Assembly (NCBI GenBank): GCA_964577175.1
Contig: CAZNYC010000088.1
Coordinates: forward strand, 1-17,833
Length of the DNA stretch: 17,833 nt
From: BS750m-G62 sp964577175
GTDB lineage: Bacteria; Planctomycetota; Phycisphaerae; FEN-1346
Direction: 5' to 3'
The notes under the pieces are model-generated. The model searched no databases, was not told where the DNA came from, and was given only the letters and a program-made list of their open reading frames with translations. Positions 1 to 8,719 of this stretch are shown here, one piece after another; within the stretch, counting starts at the first letter, position 1; each line of letters begins with the position of its first letter. Made by a program: the position numbers and the translations under genes.

Positions 1-44
1 GGGAAGGGGCGTACTCGGGCTCACAGGATAGCATCAACGTGTGC

Positions 45-68
45 GCGGCGGGTGCGGAGACCCGCCGC
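45..68 (-). terminator. GC-rich stem-loop after the last gene
   Basis: A perfect 9-bp inverted repeat (45-53 with 60-68, 6-nt loop) lies about 29 bases past the TAA of the O-antigen-ligase/VanZ gene. Its position suggests a transcription end or an RNA-stabilising 3' hairpin. There is no T-run after it on the minus strand, so it is not a classic intrinsic terminator. I see no gene in bases 1-96. Confidence 0.4.
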
Positions 69-96
69 CCACGAGTTAGCCGTGCCACCCCTACCT

Positions 97-1926
97 TTAC
101 TCCTCCAGCGGCGCCGCCTGGCCGCGGCGGACCACGTACCACACGGCCGCGATGGTGACGGCGCCGAGGGCGTTGGCGGCCATGTCGAGCCATTCCGGCG
201 ACCGGCCGGCGGTCAGCGTCGCCTGGCCCAACTCCATCAGGGCGCCGAGGCCGGCCGTCACGGTCACCGCCAGCAGCAGCCGCGACTTCAGGTAATGGGT
301 CGTCGGTTTCGGCCCAAGGGCGTAGCACAGCAGGAGACTGACGACGGCGAAGGTGCCGACGTGGAGGACCTTGTCGGAATCGAACGCCCCGCCGCCGATG
401 TCGAGCATTTCGGATTCCGCCAGGCCGAGGGCGCCGAGCAATCCGACGGCGGCGGCGACGAGCGGCCATCGGGACTCGGCCCGCTCCCGCGCCCGGCCGG
501 GACGCCAGCGTGCCCCGTGACCGACCCAGGCGGCCACCAGGCCCAGCACCGCCGCCAGCGCGAGCACGTTCGGCGCCAGCACCGCGGAGGCGTCGAACCG
601 GAAGTACAGGAGGTTGGCGGCGAGGGCGGCGAGGCCGGCGACGGCGGCCGTCTTCGGCCAGGGGCCGCGGTTCCCCCCGCAGCCGCGGAGGATGCGCAAG
701 GCGAACACCCCGGCGGCCAGGAGCACGAGGGCCAGGCCCACCCATCCGACCTCCGCCCGGAGCAGGAGGAAGCCGCTGGTGTCGACGTCGCCGCCCGCCG
801 TCACGGGCGGGCCGGGCCGTCCGAACGTCGCCCGCGGCGAAAGGGCGCCGGCACCCAGCCCGAGCGCGGCCCGGTGGGCGGGGACGGACTCGAACAGGGC
901 CTCCAGGGCGGCGCCGGTCCCGACGGCCTGCTCCGTCGGCCCCGCCACCAGCGTGCCGACCCACAGGCCGGCGGCCACCCAGAGGGCCAGGCCGAGCGCC
1001 ACGGTCACCGGCCGGCGGAGGCCGAGGGCGGCAGGTCCCATGAGAACGTATCCGCCCAGGACGACGCCGACGGCCAGGGCGGCGCACCCCGTCAGGACGA
1101 GCGGCGGGACGTTGGCGGCGCCGAGGGCGACGGCCACGCCGGCGGTGACGGCCAGGGCGATGCCCGTCCGGACGGTGGCGGCCCGGTCGAGCCAGCCCCA
1201 CCGCGACTCGCGGCGGTCGGGGCGGCGGCGGGGCATCCATCCCAGGTGCCGCAGGACCACCAGCAGACTCACCGGCAGGGCCGCCAGGAGCGCGGGCACG
1301 AGGCTGTCGCCGCCCAGCAGCAGGATGGGCCCGGCGCGGGGCGGGGCCCGGGCGTGTCCCCACGTCACCACGACCACCCAGTACGCCAGCAGGCCGAGGC
1401 CGACCACGACCGCCCACGTCAGGCGGCGGGCGCCCTTGCGGCCGGGGGCGGCCGAGGAAACCAGCCAGTACAGCCCGGCGGCGCCGGCGGCGAGCATCAG
1501 GACACCGGTGGCGGCGCGCGGCCGGCGGGCGTAGCGGACCAGGGTCGGGCCGATATCGCGGTCGGCCCGGCCGGGCTCGATGAGGAGGTCCAGGGCCTCG
1601 GCGGCGGCGAGATCGGCGCCCGCGCCGAGGCCACCCAGCGGCAAGGGGAACGTCTGGAACAGCAACAGGGCCAGGCCCACCCACACGACGAGGTTGGCCC
1701 AGGTCTTCAGATGGGTCAGCGTGGACCCCAGGACGCCGGTCAGGACCCAGAAGGCGTGGAGGAGGCACACGAGGAAGAGAAGTTCGAACCCGCCGAAGCG
1801 ATGGCGGTCGGCAAAAAGGGTGGGGGCGATGGCAAGGCCGGCGGCGAGGACCAGGTGGAACAGGAGGCGCACCCCCCGCTGCAACGGTGCGGGGGTCGGC
1901 GGCGGTGGTGGAGGCGCCTCGGGCAT
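97..1926 (-). CDS. O-antigen ligase/polymerase-like membrane protein with C-terminal VanZ domain
   Basis: Predicted 609-residue inner-membrane protein with a dozen or more hydrophobic segments. The N-terminal two thirds resemble Wzy/WaaL-type O-antigen ligases: an early FQTFPLP motif (~90-96) after several membrane spans, a long loop at ~335-390, then a RAEVGW motif (~390-395) like the E-x-G segment closing the catalytic periplasmic loop of that family. The usual HN before it is replaced by DTSG, so the match is divergent. The last ~100 residues form a VanZ-like domain with DKVLH (518-522), ELGQ (565-568), R575, D581 and N585. Likely role is polymerising or transferring the exported glycan; the VanZ part has no settled function. 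I chose the ATG at 1926 because the 55 upstream in-frame codons are Pro/Arg-rich junk overlapping the kinase gene. No clear ribosome binding site precedes it. It lies 67 bp after the kinase stop and is probably co-transcribed. Family assignment is moderately sure; fusion order is seen directly. Confidence 0.72.
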   Translation of the reverse strand: MPEAPPPPPPTPAPLQRGVRLLFHLVLAAGLAIAPTLFADRHRFGGFELLFLVCLLHAFWVLTGVLGSTLTHLKTWANLVVWVGLALLLFQTFPLPLGGLGAGADLAAAEALDLLIEPGRADRDIGPTLVRYARRPRAATGVLMLAAGAAGLYWLVSSAAPGRKGARRLTWAVVVGLGLLAYWVVVVTWGHARAPPRAGPILLLGGDSLVPALLAALPVSLLVVLRHLGWMPRRRPDRRESRWGWLDRAATVRTGIALAVTAGVAVALGAANVPPLVLTGCAALAVGVVLGGYVLMGPAALGLRRPVTVALGLALWVAAGLWVGTLVAGPTEQAVGTGAALEALFESVPAHRAALGLGAGALSPRATFGRPGPPVTAGGDVDTSGFLLLRAEVGWVGLALVLLAAGVFALRILRGCGGNRGPWPKTAAVAGLAALAANLLYFRFDASAVLAPNVLALAAVLGLVAAWVGHGARWRPGRARERAESRWPLVAAAVGLLGALGLAESEMLDIGGGAFDSDKVLHVGTFAVVSLLLCYALGPKPTTHYLKSRLLLAVTVTAGLGALMELGQATLTAGRSPEWLDMAANALGAVTIAAVWYVVRRGQAAPLEE

Positions 1927-1993
1927 GGCGTTTGCGGGAGGCCGGGCCCTGCGGCCGGCGGCGGTCGGCGGCCCCCGTCCCCCGGAGGGGAGA

Positions 1994-4240
1994 TCAGGTG
2001 GTGTCCGACTCCTCGGCCGTCGGCGACTGGAACCTCGCCGACGCCACGGCGGCGGCCATGGCGGGGGCGGCCGACGGCGTACTCTCGGCATAATCGTAGT
2101 ACGCCTCGTAGGATTCGCGGAAGTAGCCGCCCTTGGTGGCCCGGACGCGGTTCAGGACGGCCCCGTAGAGACGGGCCCGCAGGGCGATCACCTGCCGGGC
2201 CGCCCGCAGGGCCATGCCCCGTGTGTTCTCGGCCGCCTGGAGCACCAGTGCGACGCCGTCCACGAGGTCGGCGAGCAGATGGTTGTCCGCCACGACGAGC
2301 ATCGGGGCGCCATCGATGAGGACCTGGTCGTACGCGCGGGCCTGTTCCGCGACGAGGCGGCGCATGCTCTCGGAGCCGAGCAGTTCGGCAGGGCTGGGCG
2401 GGGCCGCCCCGGCCACAAGGACGTCGAAGTTCTCGATGGCGGTGGCCTGGATCGCCTCCGCGGCGGTGTTCATCCCCACGAGAACGTTCGACAGGCCGAC
2501 GGCGTCGGGTACGTCGAGCGCGCGGGCGAGGGCGGGGCGGCGGAAATTCGCCTCGATCAGGAGAACGCGGCTGCCGGAGCGGGCCATAGTGATGGCCAGG
2601 TTCGAGGCGACGGTCGTCTTGCCGTCGCCGGGGTGAGCGCTGGAGATCAGCAGGCTCTTGATCGGCTGGTCGGAGGCGAAGAGGAGGCTGGTCCGCAACT
2701 GGCGGAACGCCTCGGCGAGGAGGGACTGCGGCACGGCGTGGCTGACGGTGGCGAGGTTGGTGTCGAGCGAGAGGCGTTCGTCCTCGGAGAGGTCGGGCAC
2801 GCTGGCCAAGACCGGCACGCCCACCTGGCGGACCACCTGGGAGGGCGTCCGCAGCCGCGTGTCCATCAGTTCGATCAGGAGGCTGAGGCCCAAGCCGAAT
2901 AACAGGCTGAACACCACCGCGGCCACCGAGTACAGGATGGGCCGGGGCTGGGACGGCTCGACCGGCACCTCCGGCCAGGAGACGACCTGGATGTTCGGCC
3001 GGGAAAGGGCCGCACTGATGCGCATACGTTCCAGGCCATCCAGGACGGTGTTCAGCATGTCCCGGACGCGCTGGTACCGCTCTTCGCGGGCGCGGTAGTC
3101 GGCAGTGAGTTTGGCGGCGCTGACGGCCCCGGCGCGGGCCTCGCCGACGCGGGCCTGGAGGTCGGCCTCCAGGGCGCGGGCCTGATCGTAACGATTCTTG
3201 AGGGCGGCGGCCTGCTGCTGGACGAGTTGGTTGATGATCTCGCTTCGCTGGGTCTCGAGGTCGTTTTGGGCGGCCTGGAGTTGGACCTTGGCTCGGCGGA
3301 CCTGTTCGTGCTGCTCGCCGAACCGCTGTTTCATGCTCTGAAGTTGCTGATCGAGACCGGCCGCCTGCTGCCGCAGGGTGGCAAGCGTGCGGTCGGTGCG
3401 CAGGGCATCCATGATCTCGGGAAACGCCATGAGGACGGGCGAGAGGTCGCCGGTTTCCTCGGCCTGTTTTCGGAGTTCCTGGAACTGGTCCCAGGCAGCG
3501 CTGGCTTCGGCGAGTTCGGCCTCGGCAACGGTGAGTTGGCGGACGAGGGCGGTGAGGCGGGCCATCTGCTCGCCGCCCCGGTCGTCGGCGACGACCACGC
3601 TGGACTCGTCGCGGAAGCGTTCGAGGTCGTCGGCGAGGGCATCGAGTTGCCGGCTGAGGTCGTCGCGTTCGGCGCGGAGTTCCTCCTGGCGGTCGGCGCT
3701 CGCCTGCTGCCGATCGACCTGGAGTTTGTCGATGTACTGGGTCAGGACTTCGGTGACGACGGCCTGGAGATCCTCGCGGTCGAACCCGCTGAGGGAGACC
3801 ACGATGTTCTGCGTATTGGGCACGTGGACGACGGAAAGATCTTCGAGCAACTCATACGAGGGGTTCGCGCCCGTGTACATAGCCTGTTTGCCTTTGAGGG
3901 CATCGAGCGCCGCCCGCAGGACCCGCTGGTTCTTGATGGCCATGACCTGCGATTCGATGTACGGCTCGAAGAGACGGACGGGGACCTCCTGCTGATAGCC
4001 GGCCGTCAAGGCCAACTGCTGCTCCTGGCCGGGCTGCACCTGGATGACGCCCTCGGCGGTGTAGATGGGGGCCATGACGTACCACGCGACGATGCCGCCG
4101 ACGCCCCCCAGGCCCAGGACGACGAAGCAGGCCATGATGAGCCAAAAGCGTTTGCGGAAGATGCGCCAGACGTCGGCCGGCCTCAGGGCGACGGCCGCGC
4201 CGAATTCCTCCCCGGCAGGCTGCTGGGACGTTTGTGTCAT
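1994..4240 (-). CDS. Fused Wzz chain-length determinant / BY-kinase tyrosine autokinase (Wzc-type)
   Basis: 748-residue inner-membrane protein controlling polysaccharide chain length and export. Residues ~20-80 form the Wzz N-terminus with TM1 at ~32-55. A long coiled-coil-rich periplasmic region runs ~170-400, and TM2 lies at ~436-456. The cytoplasmic BY-kinase carries the oligomerisation motif EAFRQLR (~510-516), Walker A PGDGKTT (K541) and Walker B VLIDGAP (~640-646). A C-terminal Tyr cluster (706, 711, 714, 715, 717) is the expected autophosphorylation site. The Walker A' motif reads LLIEANFR instead of the family's usual three hydrophobics then DxDxR, so both aspartates are substituted. 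The ATG at 4240 has GGGAGGG nine bases upstream. An in-frame ATG at 4276 lies inside the -10 box of the promoter and is therefore unlikely to be used. In many exosortase loci Wzz and kinase are separate genes; here they are one protein. Confidence 0.9.
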   Translation of the reverse strand: MTQTSQQPAGEEFGAAVALRPADVWRIFRKRFWLIMACFVVLGLGGVGGIVAWYVMAPIYTAEGVIQVQPGQEQQLALTAGYQQEVPVRLFEPYIESQVMAIKNQRVLRAALDALKGKQAMYTGANPSYELLEDLSVVHVPNTQNIVVSLSGFDREDLQAVVTEVLTQYIDKLQVDRQQASADRQEELRAERDDLSRQLDALADDLERFRDESSVVVADDRGGEQMARLTALVRQLTVAEAELAEASAAWDQFQELRKQAEETGDLSPVLMAFPEIMDALRTDRTLATLRQQAAGLDQQLQSMKQRFGEQHEQVRRAKVQLQAAQNDLETQRSEIINQLVQQQAAALKNRYDQARALEADLQARVGEARAGAVSAAKLTADYRAREERYQRVRDMLNTVLDGLERMRISAALSRPNIQVVSWPEVPVEPSQPRPILYSVAAVVFSLLFGLGLSLLIELMDTRLRTPSQVVRQVGVPVLASVPDLSEDERLSLDTNLATVSHAVPQSLLAEAFRQLRTSLLFASDQPIKSLLISSAHPGDGKTTVASNLAITMARSGSRVLLIEANFRRPALARALDVPDAVGLSNVLVGMNTAAEAIQATAIENFDVLVAGAAPPSPAELLGSESMRRLVAEQARAYDQVLIDGAPMLVVADNHLLADLVDGVALVLQAAENTRGMALRAARQVIALRARLYGAVLNRVRATKGGYFRESYEAYYDYAESTPSAAPAMAAAVASARFQSPTAEESDTT

Positions 4241-4274
4241 CCTATGTTCCCTCCCGGTAGGCTTGCGGGGACGC

Positions 4275-4314
4275 ATTATAGCGACTGGTTGCGTCGTGGG
4301 TGCAAACTTTTTTT
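4275..4314 (-). promoter_or_regulatory. Sigma70-like promoter for the Wzz/BY-kinase gene
   Basis: On the minus strand a perfect TATAAT (4275-4280) is preceded, 19 bp away, by TTGCAC (4300-4305). Directly upstream is a run of seven A (4308-4314), which resembles an UP element. The A-tract and the -35 share a small inverted repeat (GCAAA/TTTGC, 4302-4316). The start would fall near 4268, giving a leader of about 28 nt that ends in a good ribosome binding site. The 19-bp spacer is longer than ideal. An AT-rich patch this sharp stands out in such GC-rich DNA. Confidence 0.65.
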
Positions 4315-4341
4315 GCGGATCCGGTCGGCGGAGAACGGGCT

Positions 4342-4364
4342 GCCGCCCCCTGGTCTCGGGCGGC
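4342..4364 (-). terminator. Possible stem-loop after the TPR gene
   Basis: A perfect 7-bp GC-only inverted repeat (4342-4348 with 4358-4364, 9-nt loop) lies 24 bases beyond the TPR gene stop and before the next promoter. It could end or dampen transcription between the two units. No T-run follows, and such repeats arise easily at this GC content. Confidence 0.3.
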
Positions 4365-4387
4365 GTCCCGGCGGGGCCGGCGGCCGG

Positions 4388-7300
4388 TTATCCGGCGGCG
4401 GTGGCGAGTTGTTCGAGGCGGCGCTCGGCGTCGGCCTTCTCTTCCCCCTGAAGGCCCATGTCGATAGCCTTGGTGTACTCCTCGCGGGCCGCATCCTGGC
4501 GCCGGCTGGCCTCGTACGCCCGGCCGAGATGATACCGCGCCTGCGCGTTATCGCCAAACCTGATGCTGGCCAGGAAGTGCTCGATCGCCTCCTGGTACCG
4601 GCCGTCGAGGAACTCGATCCACCCGGCCGTGTCCAGCACCTGCGAATGGTTCGGCACCAGGCGCATGCACCGCGAGATCAGGTCGCGGGCCCGGTCGTAG
4701 TCCTCCTTCTCGGTCGCGAGAATCCAGGCCATGTTGTTGGCGTTGGCGACGTCGGTGGGATCGATGGACCAGAGCATCATGCCCCACTTCAGGGCCTCGT
4801 CGATCTGGCCGGTCTGGTACAGCGACAGGCTGTAGATGCGGACCGAGGGCATGTAGGGCCGGAGTTCCGGCAGGCGGCTGGGCATGCGGCTGAACTTGGA
4901 CTCGAACTCCTCGGCGAGCGGTTCGAGGATGCGGACGGCCCGGTCGGGCCCGCCGGCACCGATTTCGAGGGCGGCCAGACCGGCCCGGATCGGCACGCTC
5001 GTCGGCACCTTCTTCAGGCCCGTGACGAGGACGTCGCGGGCCTCCTCCTTTCGGCCGGCGCGGACCAGGAGGTCGGCCAGGTAAACGTACCCCTGCTCCC
5101 ACTCCTCGCGGCCCAGGAGGCCGTTGCGGAGGGTGTCGAACGCCTTCTGGCGTTGGCCGGTCTCCTTGTACAGGGCCACCAGGGCCAGACGGGGCCAGAC
5201 TTCCTTGGGCCATTTGTTCATCGCCTCGTGAGCGCGGTCGAGGGCGTCCTGGCGGCGGCCGAGGGCCACCAGCGCCCGGACCTCGCCGGTCAGGGCGTCG
5301 CTGGACTCGGGCTGGACCTTGCGGGCCTTTTCGAAGGCGGTGAGGGCGGCCTGGTAGTTCTCCTGTTTCATCCGGGCCTGGCCGAGCGCAACGAGCAGGT
5401 CCACGTCGGTATCGCGGCGTTGGCGGGAGAGTTCCTCGAGCAGTTCGGCCGCCTGCCCGTACTTCTCCGCCGCCATGTATTTCCAGGCGAGTTGGAGACG
5501 GCCCGGGACGCTCGTCGGGCGGAAGTCCAGCAGCCGCCGCAGGTCCAGGATCGCCTCGGTCAACTGGACACGGCGGGTGTTGATGTCGGCCCGCAGCAGT
5601 TGGGCCTTCTCGAAGGACCGGTCCGCCGGATCGACCTCCGACAGGATATCGAGCGCCTTCATCGGGTCCGGCCCGGCGTAGAGTTCGGCCAGGCGGACCC
5701 GGGCTTCGCCGTACCCCGGATTCAATTCGAGGGCCTTCTGCATGAGGCGTTCGGCCTCTTCGCCCTTGTTCTGATGGGCGGCGATACGACCGGCCACGAC
5801 GAGGGCGGCGGCGTCATCGGGATTGTTCTCGATGACCTTGTCGATGATCGCCCGGGCCTCGTCCAGTTTTCCCTGAAGCATGTAGACGTCGGCGATCCGT
5901 TTCCGGGCGAGGCCGGCGTCCTCGCCGCGCCCGACGGCCTCGCGGTAGGCTTCGGCGGCTTTGCCCCACCGTTTGACGGCGCTGTAGCGATCGCCCAGAA
6001 AGATGAGCGGGTGGGGATCCTCGGGACGGAGTTCGGCGGCCTTTCGGAAGTACGGTTCGGCCTTTTCGGGGGAACTGACCTTGGCGGTGAACTCGCCCCG
6101 GATGACGTAGGCCTCGGACTCCTCCGGGTGTTTCTCGACGTACGCGTCGACGATCTTGGCCCCCTGCTCGGTCCGTTTGGTCTCGGCACAGAAATCGGCG
6201 TACGACCGGACGAGCAGGGCGCTGTCCGGCGCGATCTCGTAGGCCTGCTGGAAAACCTTCTCGGCCTCGTCGGGCTGATGGTGCTGGACGTGCAGGGCCG
6301 CCAGGGCGACCAGGTTGTCGATGTGCCTGGGGACGATCTCGGCGATACGCCGGCGGGTGTCGAGGGCCTTCTGCCATTCGCCCATGCCGGCATGGGCCGT
6401 AGCCTTCAGTTCCAGTGCCTGGACCAGGCCGGGGCGGAAACGGAGGGCCTGGTCGGCCTCGCTGAGCACCCCGCTGAAGTTGCCCCGCTGCCGGTACAGC
6501 CGCGCCAGCATCAGCCGCGCCGGCACGAGGTTCGGGCGGGCTTCCAGGGTTTTGTTGAGTTCGGCCATGGCCTCGTCCCACTTGCCCTGGCTGGCCAGCA
6601 CCTGGGCAAGCATGTAGTGGCCCTGCGACAGGCTGGGATGCGTCTGGACAACCCGGCGGAGGGCGGCGACGGCCTCGTCGGCCTTCTCCTGGCTGAGCAG
6701 CAGGAGGGGGTCGGCGAAGAGCAGTTCCGGCGCCTCGGCATCGATCGTCTTGAGTTGCTGGACGAGGTCGGCGGCCTGGCCGAACTCGTCGTCGCTCAGG
6801 CGGAGCAGGAACAGGCGCTGCCAGGCCTTTCGCCAGGCGGAGGAACCGGCCTCGGCCTTCCCGAGCGCCTTCTGATACGTGGCCTTGGCTTTGCCCCGCC
6901 GGTCCGTTCCGGCATAGAGGCCGGCCAGGGTCACGAGGTCGCTGGCCGTCGCCTTCTCAGAGCCCACCCGCTGCTGGAGTTGCTCTTCGACCTCGCCCGC
7001 CGTGCCGGAGACCGCGAAGAACAACTCCTCGGGCAGGGCCGCCCGCACGTCCTCCAGGAGGGCGTTGAGTTTCTCCTTCTGATTCGTCCGCTGGTAGAAC
7101 TGGAGGAACTGCTGGTAGACGTTGGGGTCGTCCTCGGCCACGCCGACGGCCTTGCGGTACGTGGCTTCGGCCTCGTCCTGGCGTCCCATCCGCTCCTGGA
7201 TAGCGGCCATGAGGAGGAGGGGGTCGGGGTTCTGGGGCGCGTTCTCGGCCGCCTCGGTCGCCACGCGGAGGGCATCCTCGGCCTTGTCCGTGAGCAGCAG

Positions 7301-8716
7301 GGCCCGGGCCAGATGGAGGCGGGTCGTGGTGTCTTCGGGGTTCCGCTGGAGGACGACGCGTGCGGCACGGGCCACCCGGTCGAACTGCCGCAGACGCAGT
7401 TCCACCTCCACCAACGTCCGCCAGGCGGGTGTCAGGCCGGGGTGCTCGTCGACGAGGTCCTGGAGGGTTTCCTCGGCGGCGCCGAGTTCCCCTGCCAGCA
7501 TGTAGGCCCGACCCAGGAGCAACTGGGCGCGGGGGCCCTGCTGCTTGTCACGGGCCTTCTCCAGGAACGTGATCGCCTGCCGCACCTGGCGCGTCACCAG
7601 GGCGCGTTTGCCCTTGAGGAACTCGACCGCCCCCGGGGCGCTTCGGCCGGCAGCATCGATCTCTTCCAGGCGGGCAATGATGCCCTCGGCCTCCTTCAGC
7701 GCGCCGGTTTCCAGGTAGATGTCGGCCTGCTGGGCCAGGAGGGTGACGGAGTCGGGAATCGCCTCGATGCCCTGCTGGAGCACGTCGATGGCCTTCTGGC
7801 GATCGCCCTCGATGCGATGGATGCCCGCCAGGCGCAGGTACCCGTTCTCGGACGCCGGGTCGGCCTCGACGGCGCCGGCAAAGTACTTCTTGGCGGCGTC
7901 GAGGTCCGGCTCGCTGATAGCGGCCTCGCCGAGGGCCACGTAGATATCGGCGTTCGGGCCGGCGGCCTCCAGGCCCTTCTGTAGCGTCTGGATGGCCTCT
8001 TCCGCACGGTCTTCGCTCATCAACAGGCTGCTCTTGAGCAGGTAGGTGTCGGCCTCCTTGGGGTTATTCTGCATGGCCAGGTTGACCACGTCCTCGACCT
8101 TCTCCGGCCGATCGAGTTGCCGGTACGTCTGGGCCAGCATGCGGTAGAGCGGCAGGAGGGTGGGGTCCTGCTGGAGGCCGGCCTCGCAGGCGGCAGCGGC
8201 GGCCTCGTACAGCGGGATCTTCTTGGACTGAATCGGCTGGGCCCCCGCCAGGCCGAGATGGGCGCGGCCCTCCCACAGGTACCCCCGGCCGTACGACGGG
8301 TCCAGTTCCTGCAGCCGCTTCGCCTCGGTCAGCGCCTCCTGCCAGTACCGCAGCGCGATGTAGAGTTCGGTCAGTTTCCGCTGGGCGTCCACGTGGTCCG
8401 GCTGGAGATGGACCGTGGCCCGGTACGCCTGGATAGCCTGGCCGGCTTGCGGCGGGGTGAGTTTCAGGGCGATATCGCCCATCAGGTGCATGACCTTCGG
8501 GTCCTGGGCGCCGCCGGCCTTGGCGGAGTCGCGGATGTGAATCCACGCCTGGGCGTACTCGTCCTGCTCGTACGCCTCCACGGCCTTCTGGTAGAGCACG
8601 TCCGGGTCGCCGCCGGAGAACCATCCCGCCATCAGGCCCCACACGACGAGGCCCGTCGGAACGCCCACAAAGATCACCACGTAGAGCAGCAACCGGGTGT
8701 TGAGTTTTCTCGCCAT
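4388..8716 (-). CDS. Giant membrane-anchored TPR-repeat protein (PrsT-like position)
   Basis: 1442 residues: a short cationic start, one membrane span at ~8-30, then TPR-type helical repeats from ~38 to the C-terminus, enough length for about 40 units. Typical degenerate TPR pattern is seen throughout, for example GDIALKLTPPQAGQAIQAYR near the start and HLGRAYEASRRQDAAREEYT near the end. There is no lipobox cysteine, so it is probably held by an uncleaved N-terminal helix with the repeats in the periplasm. Exosortase/EPS loci commonly encode a TPR protein (PrsT, about 900 residues, usually a lipoprotein); this one occupies the same genomic slot but is much longer and differently anchored. The likely role is a scaffold for polymer export or assembly, an inference from context. 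The start is firm: GGAAGGAGG lies 10 bases before the ATG. It begins three bases after the EpsI-like stop, so the two are probably translationally coupled. Confidence 0.9.
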   Translation of the reverse strand: MARKLNTRLLLYVVIFVGVPTGLVVWGLMAGWFSGGDPDVLYQKAVEAYEQDEYAQAWIHIRDSAKAGGAQDPKVMHLMGDIALKLTPPQAGQAIQAYRATVHLQPDHVDAQRKLTELYIALRYWQEALTEAKRLQELDPSYGRGYLWEGRAHLGLAGAQPIQSKKIPLYEAAAAACEAGLQQDPTLLPLYRMLAQTYRQLDRPEKVEDVVNLAMQNNPKEADTYLLKSSLLMSEDRAEEAIQTLQKGLEAAGPNADIYVALGEAAISEPDLDAAKKYFAGAVEADPASENGYLRLAGIHRIEGDRQKAIDVLQQGIEAIPDSVTLLAQQADIYLETGALKEAEGIIARLEEIDAAGRSAPGAVEFLKGKRALVTRQVRQAITFLEKARDKQQGPRAQLLLGRAYMLAGELGAAEETLQDLVDEHPGLTPAWRTLVEVELRLRQFDRVARAARVVLQRNPEDTTTRLHLARALLLTDKAEDALRVATEAAENAPQNPDPLLLMAAIQERMGRQDEAEATYRKAVGVAEDDPNVYQQFLQFYQRTNQKEKLNALLEDVRAALPEELFFAVSGTAGEVEEQLQQRVGSEKATASDLVTLAGLYAGTDRRGKAKATYQKALGKAEAGSSAWRKAWQRLFLLRLSDDEFGQAADLVQQLKTIDAEAPELLFADPLLLLSQEKADEAVAALRRVVQTHPSLSQGHYMLAQVLASQGKWDEAMAELNKTLEARPNLVPARLMLARLYRQRGNFSGVLSEADQALRFRPGLVQALELKATAHAGMGEWQKALDTRRRIAEIVPRHIDNLVALAALHVQHHQPDEAEKVFQQAYEIAPDSALLVRSYADFCAETKRTEQGAKIVDAYVEKHPEESEAYVIRGEFTAKVSSPEKAEPYFRKAAELRPEDPHPLIFLGDRYSAVKRWGKAAEAYREAVGRGEDAGLARKRIADVYMLQGKLDEARAIIDKVIENNPDDAAALVVAGRIAAHQNKGEEAERLMQKALELNPGYGEARVRLAELYAGPDPMKALDILSEVDPADRSFEKAQLLRADINTRRVQLTEAILDLRRLLDFRPTSVPGRLQLAWKYMAAEKYGQAAELLEELSRQRRDTDVDLLVALGQARMKQENYQAALTAFEKARKVQPESSDALTGEVRALVALGRRQDALDRAHEAMNKWPKEVWPRLALVALYKETGQRQKAFDTLRNGLLGREEWEQGYVYLADLLVRAGRKEEARDVLVTGLKKVPTSVPIRAGLAALEIGAGGPDRAVRILEPLAEEFESKFSRMPSRLPELRPYMPSVRIYSLSLYQTGQIDEALKWGMMLWSIDPTDVANANNMAWILATEKEDYDRARDLISRCMRLVPNHSQVLDTAGWIEFLDGRYQEAIEHFLASIRFGDNAQARYHLGRAYEASRRQDAAREEYTKAIDMGLQGEEKADAERRLEQLATAAG

Positions 8717-8719
8717 CGT

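Noticed and set aside
1927..2091. N-terminal extension of the ligase/VanZ protein to an ATG at 2091.
   Set aside because: The added 55 residues are Pro/Arg-rich and overlap the kinase C-terminus by about 98 bases.
52..2319. A 755-codon open frame on the plus strand, antisense to the ligase/VanZ and kinase genes.
   Set aside because: Its composition (Gly/Arg/Gln/Pro/Ala) is that of antisense GC-rich DNA; the opposite strand has membrane segments and known motifs.
3227..7984. A 1585-codon open frame on the plus strand, antisense to the TPR and kinase genes.
   Set aside because: It is low in complexity (Gly/Leu/Val/Glu/Asp rich), shows no family motif, and mirrors the codons of two well-supported genes. 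High GC makes stops rare in the antisense frame.
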